Shown one piece after another: positions 19,358 through 26,772 of a stretch of DNA of 56,990 nucleotides. Position 1 is the first letter of the stretch; each line of letters begins with the position of its first letter. The stretch lies in the NCBI GenBank assembly GCA_030447645.1, contig JAUJOM010000009.1, positions 72,575 to 129,564 of the forward strand, given 5' to 3'. Position numbers and translations under genes: made by a program. Below the pieces are notes generated by a model. The model had not been told where the DNA came from. It was given only the letters and a program-made list of their open reading frames with translations, and made no database searches. The stretch comes from Longimicrobiaceae bacterium (GTDB taxonomy: Bacteria; Gemmatimonadota; Gemmatimonadetes; Longimicrobiales; Longimicrobiaceae).

Positions 19358-20157
19358 GGCGTCGGCGCGCCGAGGATCCGCCGCGCTCGAGCGTACGCAT
19401 CGCGGCGGTGGGTGACTTCCACTGCGGTGAAGGCGACGCGGGCAAGTACCGGGATCGCTTTGCCCGGGCCAACGGCGAGGCCGACGTGCTCGTGCTGGCA
19501 GGGGATCTGACCAATCTGGGTACACCGGGGGAGATGCGCGTCGCAGTCGAGGAATTGCGCGACGTGGAGATCCCCATCGTCGCGGTGCTCGGCAACCATG
19601 ACCATGAGACCGGGCACGTGGAGGAGGTGAGCGACATTCTGTGCGAGGCCGGCGTGCACCTGTTGAACGGCGATGGATGGACGCTGGACGACCAGGTGGG
19701 ATTCGTCGGCATCAAGGGGTTTGTCGGCGGCTTCGGGCGGTATGCGCTCACCGCCTTTGGCGAGGCAGGCCTCAAAGAGCTGGTTGGCAACGCCGTGGAA
19801 GATGTGAAGAAGCTCGAAGGCAGCCTGAGCCATATGGAGACCCCGGTACGCATCGCGGTCCTCCACTACGCGCCGATCGCCGCCACCGTGATGGGGGAGC
19901 CAGAGCAGATCTGGGCGTTCCTGGGAACCGACCGCCTCGCGGAACCGCTGGATCGCTACGAGGTGGCCGCGTGCTTTCACGGCCACGCGCACATTGGTGC
20001 GTTCGAGGGGCGTACGCCGGGTGGGTGCCCGGTTTTCAACGTATCGCTACCGGTGCTCAGCAAGCACGGCATCCGCGACATGTACTATCTGCACGAGGTG
20101 CCGATTCCGGCTCCCACTGAACTGGCGGCTAGCTCCGCTTCTCCAGAAAGCGCATGA
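19354..20157 (+). CDS. Calcineurin-like metallophosphoesterase
   Basis: A 267-residue binuclear-metal phosphoesterase. Motifs appear in order: GDFHCGE (near residue 19), GDLTNLG, GNHDHE, an internal His in LHYAPI and GHAHIG. The overall size fits small cytosolic phosphodiesterases or phosphatases of the YfcE/CpdA-like class; substrate unknown. The start is GTG at 19354, overlapping the TGA of the nucleotidyltransferase (GTGA), so the two are probably translated together. The 3' end overlaps the convergent topoisomerase gene by 29 bp. Confidence 0.85.
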   Translation: MRRRRAEDPPRSSVRIAAVGDFHCGEGDAGKYRDRFARANGEADVLVLAGDLTNLGTPGEMRVAVEELRDVEIPIVAVLGNHDHETGHVEEVSDILCEAGVHLLNGDGWTLDDQVGFVGIKGFVGGFGRYALTAFGEAGLKELVGNAVEDVKKLEGSLSHMETPVRIAVLHYAPIAATVMGEPEQIWAFLGTDRLAEPLDRYEVAACFHGHAHIGAFEGRTPGGCPVFNVSLPVLSKHGIRDMYYLHEVPIPAPTELAASSASPESA

Positions 20158-21124
20158 GCGCGGCTTCCTCCGCGTAAAACTGCGCGGGCGATTCCGCCGG
20201 GCGGGGTGCCTGCCGCATGCCGGGCATGATGGTTTCCCCAGTCAGGTAGTGATCGAGGACAGCAGGGTGGATGTACGCGCTCCGGCAGACCGCGGGTGTG
20301 TTTCCCAATTCCGTCGACACGAGTTTGCAAGCGAGAACCAGGTTTTTCTTCGCCTCGCTTTCGGAGCGAGCGGGTCCCAGGTCAGCGAGAATGGTGGCCG
20401 CCCGCACGGTCCCGCCCCACGTACGAATGTCCTTGGAAGTGTAACGCTCGCCCAGGATCTCCTGAAGGTACTGGTTGACGTCCGCGGACGTGACGTTCTT
20501 CCAGCCGCCGTTGCCATCCTGGTACCGGAAGAGTCGGCGGCCGGGAGCCTTGAGCAATTCTTGTAGGATTTCTACCAGCGGCGTTTCGGCTACCACCTGG
20601 CGCTGGTCGATGGATTTTTTGCCCACATAGCTGAAGTGCAGGTCGCTGCCCTCGATGCGGAGATGCCGCTTGTGCAGGGTGGTGATCCCAAAGGTCTTGT
20701 TGGCAACCGCGTATCGTTCGCTTCCCACCCGGAAGAAGCCTCGGACCATCAGGCGCACGATGGTGGCCAGCACCCGTTCGCGCGCCAGTCCCGGGGCCTT
20801 CAGGTGTTGATCGGTCACCTCCCGGAGCTGCGGAAGGGCCCGCGCGAAGGCCATCAGCTTGCGGAACTTGCGTCGCTGGCCGCGCACCACGAACTCCGAA
20901 TGGTACAGGTACTGCTTGCGCCCTGCCGCATCGATCCCCGTCGCCTGCACCTTATCGGCCGGCCGCGGGGAAATTTCCACGTCGGTCCATGCAGGGGGTA
21001 TGCGCAGCCGCGCAATCCGCGCGAGCGCCGCTTCGCTCCGGAGCGGGGAGCCATCGGCCCGCACGTAGCTGAAGCCGGACTGCGGCGTACCAGCGCGCCG
21101 CCACACCGCACGTGTTTTGCTCAT
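20129..21124 (-). CDS. DNA topoisomerase IB (poxvirus-like)
   Basis: 331 residues from ATG 21124 (an in-frame alternative lies 7 codons upstream). This type IB topoisomerase relaxes supercoils through a 3'-phosphotyrosyl intermediate. The N-terminal domain has RLRIPPAWTDVEISP and GRKQYLYHSEF. The catalytic domain carries RLMVRGFFRVGSERYA, then TLHKRHLRIEGSDLHFSY, and the tyrosine in CRSAYIHPAVLDHY (about residue 284). The C-terminus is short. It is convergent with the phosphoesterase. Confidence 0.93.
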   Translation of the reverse strand: MSKTRAVWRRAGTPQSGFSYVRADGSPLRSEAALARIARLRIPPAWTDVEISPRPADKVQATGIDAAGRKQYLYHSEFVVRGQRRKFRKLMAFARALPQLREVTDQHLKAPGLARERVLATIVRLMVRGFFRVGSERYAVANKTFGITTLHKRHLRIEGSDLHFSYVGKKSIDQRQVVAETPLVEILQELLKAPGRRLFRYQDGNGGWKNVTSADVNQYLQEILGERYTSKDIRTWGGTVRAATILADLGPARSESEAKKNLVLACKLVSTELGNTPAVCRSAYIHPAVLDHYLTGETIMPGMRQAPRPAESPAQFYAEEAALMRFLEKRS

Positions 21125-21176
21125 GGGCGCCGTGCAGTACCGCACCCCCGGTATTCAGTTCCGCTCCCGGAACGGG

Positions 21177-21683
21177 TCACGGGGGCAGCCGAATCAGGCC
21201 CCGCTCCGCCGCGGCTTCCACAGGCTTGGGAACTGGGTAGTAGGGGTCTCCAATTCGCGCGGCGAGCCCGGCCATGCTGTCAGCAAGGAAGTTGTAGCGC
21301 TCGGTGGCGGTGTGGTTGCGATCCACCACCTGCTGATACTCCCTGAGTCGCTTGTTCCGCTCCGTCACCTTGTCATTGTAGCGGAGCAGGTCTTCGCGGT
21401 ACGCGCCGTACACCTCGCCCGGGAGTGCGCCACCCGTGGCATACCGGCCGTAGCGATTCACCGTTCGGCGACTCTCCCTCAGTTTCCGGTCCGTGCTTTC
21501 GATTTCCACACGCAGGCTGTCCGCCCGTGCGCGCGTGGTAACCACCTCGACGCCGGCGTCAATCAGGCGCTCGCGCATCGCGGTGAGCGTCACACGCTCC
21601 TCCTGGTACGCATAGTACCGGAAGATCTGCTGACCCAGCTTCAGCGCGATCACCGCGGCAAGGACGATCAAGAGCGGGCGCAT
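21177..21683 (-). CDS. Hypothetical single-pass coiled-coil membrane protein
   Basis: 168 residues from ATG 21683. One N-terminal membrane segment (MRPLLIVLAAVIALKLGQQI) precedes a long charged helical region rich in Arg, Glu and Asp (ADSLRVEIESTDRKLRESRR; RYNDKVTERNKRLREYQQVV). Topology resembles DivIC/FtsB-like or periplasmic scaffold proteins, but no family signature was recognised. It diverges from the transglycosylase gene. An upstream in-frame extension would add a non-hydrophobic N-terminus and is less likely. Confidence 0.65.
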   Translation of the reverse strand: MRPLLIVLAAVIALKLGQQIFRYYAYQEERVTLTAMRERLIDAGVEVVTTRARADSLRVEIESTDRKLRESRRTVNRYGRYATGGALPGEVYGAYREDLLRYNDKVTERNKRLREYQQVVDRNHTATERYNFLADSMAGLAARIGDPYYPVPKPVEAAAERGLIRLPP

Positions 21684-21820
21684 GTGAGGAAGAATGCTGC
21701 CGCGGGCATCACGACGCAACCTGGCACAGATGCTGCTTAGCAAGATAACCTATTGCAAAGAAATAACTTCCTGGTTAGTTTACTTGTACACCGGGACTCA
21801 AGCTTAGGAGGATCTAGCGT

Positions 21821-22690
21821 ATGCAGCCCAACCGACGTCACGCTGTTGCCCCTTGGGAGCGCCGAACCAGCGCCCCTAACCACCCCGTAGGCCGGGCACG
21901 TCGCCGCTGGCCGCGGGCATATGATGGGGGAGCCCCGCCGCCAAGCAACCCGCGCTATCGGCGGAGCTTTGATGGGGGCGAGCCACGCCGGACTTCGGCT
22001 ATGCAGCGCTTCCGGCAGAGCCCCCTGCGCCACGGAATGCTGGCTCTGGGCGTCGCTGGTGCCGCCGCTCCGATCGCGATGCACCGGTACCAGACCAACA
22101 TCCAGCGAACCGACCCGTCGCACGAGCGAGTGTCGCTGATCCCTGGTCCGAAGCCGGTCACCGAGCGGACGGTGTCCCGGGTGTGGCGGGCGGCGGATGC
22201 GCAGCGCACCGTGGCGTCCAGATCGGCGGCTGATGCACAGGCGGAACGGGACCAGAAGATCCAGGAGAACATCCAGAAGTACAGCAGCTACGACATCCCG
22301 CGCGACCTGGCCGAGCAGATCTACGACATCGCCAAGGAAGCCAACATCGACGTGGACATGGCGTTCGGCCTGGTGCGCACCGAGAGCGCGTTCAAGAACT
22401 CGGCGACCAGTCATGTTGGCGCGATGGGATTGACGCAGCTGATGCCGCGGACCGCAGCGTGGCTGCAGCCGGGTACGACAAAGTCGGACCTGCGCGACTC
22501 CAAGACTAACCTGGAGCTCGGGTTCCACTACCTCCGGGACCTGATCGACAAGTACGATGGCGACCAGGAGCTGGCGCTGCTGGCGTACAACCGTGGCCCG
22601 GGTACGGTGGACCGGGTGCTGCAGAAGGGTGGCAATCCGGACAATGGCTACCCGGACATGGTCCTTCGGGGCGCTACCCCCCGGCACTAA
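21821..22690 (+). CDS. Lytic transglycosylase (SLT domain)
   Basis: 289 residues with a strong AGGAGG nine bases before the ATG. An Arg/Pro-rich N-terminus leads to a hydrophobic stretch near 75-88 (HGMLALGVAGAAAPIAM), likely a membrane anchor. The SLT domain covers about residues 165-285. The catalytic Glu sits in RTESAFKNSATSHVGAMGLT, followed by QLMPRTA and the AYNRGPGTV motif. The enzyme cleaves peptidoglycan to 1,6-anhydro-muramyl products. The upstream 77 bp separates it from a divergent gene and must hold both promoters. Confidence 0.88.
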   Translation: MQPNRRHAVAPWERRTSAPNHPVGRARRRWPRAYDGGAPPPSNPRYRRSFDGGEPRRTSAMQRFRQSPLRHGMLALGVAGAAAPIAMHRYQTNIQRTDPSHERVSLIPGPKPVTERTVSRVWRAADAQRTVASRSAADAQAERDQKIQENIQKYSSYDIPRDLAEQIYDIAKEANIDVDMAFGLVRTESAFKNSATSHVGAMGLTQLMPRTAAWLQPGTTKSDLRDSKTNLELGFHYLRDLIDKYDGDQELALLAYNRGPGTVDRVLQKGGNPDNGYPDMVLRGATPRH

Positions 22691-22694
22691 AGCA

Positions 22695-23429
22695 ATGCCC
22701 CTGGTGTCCGCGGGCTCCGAGGCTTTCGAGCTTCGGAGCCCGCTTGCGTTGGTATGTGCCGTGAATGCCGAGGCCGCGCCGATTCTGGAGATGCTGGGCG
22801 GCTCGCCCACCGGGGAGCTGGACGGCGTACCGGTACGCCTGCTGACAACCGGAATGGGCAAAACCAACGCTGCGCACGGTTTGACGGCGCTGCTGGAGCG
22901 CGAATCAGTGCGCGGCGTGGTCAGTTTCGGGGTAGCGGGAGCGTACATCGACTCCGGACTGGGGGTGGGCGACACCGCCCTTGCTTCCCTGGCGGTGTAC
23001 GGGGACGAGGGAGTGCAAACCCCGGCCGGCTGGATCGGCACGGACGGAATCGGTATTCCTCTCCTGCACCACCCAGAGCAGCCGCGCTTCAATGCGTTTC
23101 CACTGGATGCCACCCGAGTGGCTGCCGCGGAGCGTAGCCTGGCAGCCGCGGGAATTGCCGTGCGTACAGGACCGTTCGTCACAGTCTCCTGCTGCGCCGG
23201 TACAGCCGAGCTTGGAGCCGAACGCGCCCAGCGCTTCGCGGGCGTGTGCGAAGACATGGAGAGCGCCGCCCTGGCCCACGTTTGCGCCCTCCGTGAAGTT
23301 CCCTTCCTCGCGGTGCGAGGGATCAGCAACCTGGTGGAAGATCGTGACCTGAGCCGCTGGCGGCTGGCGGAGGCCCTTGAGGCGGCCTGTCGGGCCGTCC
23401 GGGTGCTGGTCCGTAGCGGGGCCGCATGA
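22695..23429 (+). CDS. mqnB: Futalosine hydrolase
   Basis: 244 residues of the nucleoside phosphorylase/hydrolase fold. FGVAGAY and the C-terminal VCEDMESAALAHVCALREVP then FLAVRGISN are typical of MTA/SAH nucleosidase relatives. Adjacency to mqnD identifies it as the futalosine (or aminofutalosine) hydrolase of the alternative menaquinone pathway. The stop overlaps the mqnD start (ATGA). It begins 4 bp after the transglycosylase stop, so it may share that transcript. Confidence 0.88.
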   Translation: MPLVSAGSEAFELRSPLALVCAVNAEAAPILEMLGGSPTGELDGVPVRLLTTGMGKTNAAHGLTALLERESVRGVVSFGVAGAYIDSGLGVGDTALASLAVYGDEGVQTPAGWIGTDGIGIPLLHHPEQPRFNAFPLDATRVAAAERSLAAAGIAVRTGPFVTVSCCAGTAELGAERAQRFAGVCEDMESAALAHVCALREVPFLAVRGISNLVEDRDLSRWRLAEALEAACRAVRVLVRSGAA

Positions 23430-24271
23430 TGCAGACGCTTTCCCTGGGCTTTTCACCCTGCCCGAACGACACCTTCATCTTCGATGCGCTGGTGAATGGC
23501 CGGACCCACGCAGAAGGGCTCGCGTTCGCCGAGCGGCTGGAGGACGTGGAAACGCTGAACAGCCTGGCGGCTGCGGGAGAGCTGCAGGTCAGCAAGGTGT
23601 CCTACGGGGCACTGCCGGGATTGCTGGGAGAATATGTGCTCCTCCGCAGTGGTGGCGCCCTGGGACGGGGCTGCGGGCCGCTGCTGGTGGCGCGCGAGCC
23701 GCGCGACCTCCGGGGAGCGCGCATTGCCATTCCGGGCGAGCGCACCACCGCCAATCTACTACTCCGGCTCTGGGATCCCGAGATCCCGCCGGGCATCCCC
23801 ATGACGTACAGCGAGATCATGCCCGCGGTGGCGCGCGGCGAAGTTGACGCCGGCCTGATCATCCACGAATCGCGCTTCACCTACCGGGAGCACGAGCTGA
23901 TCCAGCTGGTGGACCTGGGTGAGTGGTGGGAGCGGGAAAGCGGGCTGCCGATCCCGCTCGGCGGCATTGTCGCGCGACGTTCGCTCGGCCCCGAAACGAT
24001 CGCTCAGGTGGAGCGCGCGATCCGCCGTTCAGTGGAGTATGCGTTCGAGCATCCGAATGCAGCCCGCGCGTACGTGAGCGCCCATGCGCAGGAGATGGAC
24101 CCCACCGTGATGCGCGCCCATATCGAGCTGTACGTCAACCAGTACTCGCTGGAGCTTGGCGACCAAGGCGAACAGGCGGTCCGTGCCCTTTTCGCCCAGG
24201 CGCAACGTGCGGGTGTGCTCGGGGAGTGGGATGCTCCCCGGTTCAATCGTCTTTGGCCCGTCGCACCGTAG
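23426..24271 (+). CDS. mqnD: 1,4-dihydroxy-6-naphthoate synthase
   Basis: 281 residues of the periplasmic-binding-protein fold used by MqnA/MqnD. The N-terminus LSLGFSPCPNDTFIFDALVNG is diagnostic of MqnD, and GRGCGPLLVARE, ARIAIPGERTTANLLLRLW and VDAGLIIHESRFTY follow. It converts cyclic dehypoxanthine futalosine to 1,4-dihydroxy-6-naphthoate. Other futalosine genes (mqnA, mqnC, mqnE) are not in the window. It ends 29 bp inside the convergent helicase gene. Confidence 0.93.
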   Translation: MMQTLSLGFSPCPNDTFIFDALVNGRTHAEGLAFAERLEDVETLNSLAAAGELQVSKVSYGALPGLLGEYVLLRSGGALGRGCGPLLVAREPRDLRGARIAIPGERTTANLLLRLWDPEIPPGIPMTYSEIMPAVARGEVDAGLIIHESRFTYREHELIQLVDLGEWWERESGLPIPLGGIVARRSLGPETIAQVERAIRRSVEYAFEHPNAARAYVSAHAQEMDPTVMRAHIELYVNQYSLELGDQGEQAVRALFAQAQRAGVLGEWDAPRFNRLWPVAP

Positions 24272-25904
24272 CCGCGATCCCCTTGATCCGGGAGCGGCTC
24301 AATGCCCGGATCACATCGTCCGCAGCGGATTCGGGGACTTCGACCAGCGTAAACTGATCCGCGATCTCGATCGCGCCGATGCTGTTTCCCGCAAGCCCCG
24401 CTTCCCCCGCGATGGCCCCCACGATGTCCCCGGGGCGTACTCCCCGCCTCCGGCCCAGGCTGATGAACAGGCGGGTCATGTTCCCCGCCCCGGCGAGGAC
24501 CCTCGATGCGGTCCCGACGCCCGCGAGGTCCGCGGTTCTCGTGGCCATCGTAGCTCCCTCGCTCCCGCGGCTCGAACTGCGGGATGTCCGCGGCCTCGTC
24601 CGGCTCTTCGCCGCGGGTCGCGTCGGCAGCCAGCTTGGCGGCGGCGGCGGCGACGTCCAGCACGTCCCACTGCTCCGTCGGGGGGCGACGGCGTCGCGGT
24701 ACACGTCGAACTCGTCCTCGACGAGCGTTTCGTGAATCGCGGTGCGGAGCAGCTCCAGGCGGCGCGTGCGCAGGTCGGCGATGGTAGGGATGCGTGCATT
24801 CTCGATCTTTTGCCGCACCAGGCGCTCGATGGCCCGCAGCAGGCCGTGCTCCCGTGGCTGCACCAGTGTGATCGCGGTTCCTTCACGCCCCGCACGCCCG
24901 GTGCGCCCGATCCGATGGACGTACACCTCGGGCGTTTGCGGGATGTCGTAGTTGATCACGTGGCTGACGTGCTCCACGTCCAGCCCGCGCGCGGCCACGT
25001 CGGTAGCGATCAGCAGGTCGGCGGTGCCGTCCCGGAAGCGCTTCATTACCCGGTCCCGCTGTGTCTGGTTCAGGCCTCCGTGCAGCGCCGGGGCGATACC
25101 CGCGCACCCCAGGCTTTCCGTCAACTCGTCCACCTCCACGCGGGTGCGGCAAAACACGATTGCCGAGGCCGGCGCTTCCAGATCCAGAACCCGACCGAGT
25201 GCCTCCAGCTTGTAGGGGCGCGCCACGGTGTATGCCACCTGACGCACGAGCGGCGTTTCCAGCTGCCGCGTTTGCACCATGATCCGCTCCGGGGAGCGCA
25301 TGTGGCGCTCGGCCAGATCGGCGATGCGGGGCGGGAAGGTGGCGGAAAAGAGGGCGGTTTGCCGCTCCATGGGGGTTTCGGTCAGGATGGCTTCAATGTC
25401 CTCGATGAAGCCCATGTCCAGCATTTCATCGGCCTCGTCCAGCACCACGTAGCGCACCTTGCCCAGATCCAGGGTGCGACGGCGGATGTGGTCCAGCAGC
25501 CGCCCGGGGGTACCCACCACCACGTTTACACCCCGTCGCAACTCGCGAATCTGCCGGTCGATCGCCTGGCCACCGTACACGGCGAGCACGCTTACGCGGC
25601 GAGGTGCGCCGTAGCGATGTGCGGCCTCCGCCACCTGCACCGCAAGCTCGCGTGTGGGCGCCATGATCAGCGCCTGGACCGAGCGGTCCTGAGGGTCAAT
25701 TCGTTCCACCAGGGGAAGCGCGAAGGCCGCGGTCTTGCCGGTACCCGTGGCAGCCCGGCCGATCACGTCGCGACCGGAGAGCAGCAGCGGGATCGCCTGC
25801 ACCTGAATGGGGGTTGGCTCTTCGTAGCCGAGCGCGTCCAGCGCGCCGAGCACATCTTCGGAAAGGCCGAGGGAGGCGAAGGTGGCTGGAATTTCCTCAT
25901 CCAT
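24243..25904 (-). CDS. deaD: DEAD-box RNA helicase (DeaD/CsdA-like)
   Basis: 553 residues with a full helicase set: Q motif EEPTPIQVQAIP, Walker A ATGTGKT, PTRELA, TPGR, DEAD (VVLDEADEMLDMGF), SAT, and HRIGRTGRAGR. A C-terminal DbpA-type RNA-binding domain (TRLFISLGRRRGVRPGDIVG) follows. The linker at about 24500-24690 reads in two frames. One alternative gives an Ala-rich then acidic stretch (LDVAAAAAKLAADAT), which fits the family better, so a pair of compensating indels is likely. It acts in ribosome assembly or mRNA unwinding. A hypothetical gene ends 3 bp upstream on the same strand. Confidence 0.92.
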   Translation of the reverse strand: MDEEIPATFASLGLSEDVLGALDALGYEEPTPIQVQAIPLLLSGRDVIGRAATGTGKTAAFALPLVERIDPQDRSVQALIMAPTRELAVQVAEAAHRYGAPRRVSVLAVYGGQAIDRQIRELRRGVNVVVGTPGRLLDHIRRRTLDLGKVRYVVLDEADEMLDMGFIEDIEAILTETPMERQTALFSATFPPRIADLAERHMRSPERIMVQTRQLETPLVRQVAYTVARPYKLEALGRVLDLEAPASAIVFCRTRVEVDELTESLGCAGIAPALHGGLNQTQRDRVMKRFRDGTADLLIATDVAARGLDVEHVSHVINYDIPQTPEVYVHRIGRTGRAGREGTAITLVQPREHGLLRAIERLVRQKIENARIPTIADLRTRRLELLRTAIHETLVEDEFDVYRDAVAPRRSSGTCWTSPPPPPSWLPTRPAAKSRTRPRTSRSSSRGSEGATMATRTADLAGVGTASRVLAGAGNMTRLFISLGRRRGVRPGDIVGAIAGEAGLAGNSIGAIEIADQFTLVEVPESAADDVIRALSRSRIKGIAATVRRAKDD

Positions 25905-25907
25905 TGG

Positions 25908-26438
25908 TTAGTATCCCACGGGTTCTACGTCCGGCTCGCGCGCGAACGCTCGGAATGCCTCCGCGGGATCGTCGTACCTTTCCAGCAATCCGCGAAGACG
26001 ACGGAACGACAGGCGCAGGGTGCGCTCCCGGAGCAGCTCGTCCGCCCCGATCGCAGCGCCAAGCCACTCCGGCGCGTACTTGTCCGTGGTGGGCTGGACA
26101 GGTGCATTGCTCATCCCATCCAGCGGTGCGGCCACACCGAGACCGGAGTGCACCAGCTCGAAACCGAGCGCCGGGTCCAGCCGCTCTTCCCGGGCGATGT
26201 CGTAAAGCATGTCCGCGAGCTCCGGAGACATTCCGGCGGCGGCCGCATCGTTCATGACTTCGATGCGGCGACGCTCGTGCTCCGCCTTGGAAAGCACCTC
26301 CTCAGCGTGCTCGAGCAGCTCCGCCGACCCGAAATACGTGTCACCCCCCCGCCGCTGCCGCCGGCGCTCACGGTATGCATCCAGCGCCAGCACGGCGCGC
26401 TGTTCCCTTTCTTCCCAGTCGTCCCCTGTATCTGCCAC
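25908..26438 (-). CDS. Hypothetical acidic helical protein upstream of deaD
   Basis: 176 residues from GTG 26438, chosen because GGGGAGG precedes it at good spacing; a longer frame upstream is Pro/Arg-rich and unlikely. The protein is charged and helical (WEEREQRAVLALDAYRERRR; ELLEHAEEVLSKAEHERRRI). It contains ELADMLYDIAREERLDPALG, which resembles the Q-I-Y-D-I-A segment that precedes the SLT domain in the transglycosylase at 21821. That likeness may reflect a shared helical motif only. No family recognised. Three bp separate it from deaD, implying one operon. Confidence 0.65.
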   Translation of the reverse strand: MADTGDDWEEREQRAVLALDAYRERRRQRRGGDTYFGSAELLEHAEEVLSKAEHERRRIEVMNDAAAAGMSPELADMLYDIAREERLDPALGFELVHSGLGVAAPLDGMSNAPVQPTTDKYAPEWLGAAIGADELLRERTLRLSFRRLRGLLERYDDPAEAFRAFAREPDVEPVGY

Positions 26439-26568
26439 ACTTCCTCCCCGGTATTGAGTGCCCCCTTCCCGCGCAAGTGGCGGACCACCGCGCGCCGGGT
26501 GTGATCCTTGCGCGGGCGGGCGCGGCGGGCGCGATCTTTGCGACTCGATTATACCAGAACTGAAACAA

Positions 26569-26772
26569 GTGGAACTTGGGAAGCAGAGCACGAATACTAT
26601 TCAGGGACGGCAACGAGCCCCGGGTGTTTGGCCGTGGATCTTCGGCCTGGTGATCTTCTCGGTTCTGTTGTGGATGCTCGTTGAATGGCTCGGTCCGCCC
26701 GAGCGAGCCAAGATGCACTCCGCCGGCGGGCGGATTTCGACAGTCGAATCACCAGGAGCCTACCATGTTTAG
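26569..26772 (+). CDS. Putative small single-pass membrane protein
   Basis: 67 residues from a GTG at 26569. A hydrophobic helix (VWPWIFGLVIFSVLLWMLVE) is flanked by basic and polar residues, giving N-in topology. Its end overlaps the ATG of the large peptidase gene by 8 bp, which suggests coupling and argues that it is real. The start codon lacks a strong Shine-Dalgarno sequence. Confidence 0.4.
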   Translation: MELGKQSTNTIQGRQRAPGVWPWIFGLVIFSVLLWMLVEWLGPPERAKMHSAGGRISTVESPGAYHV

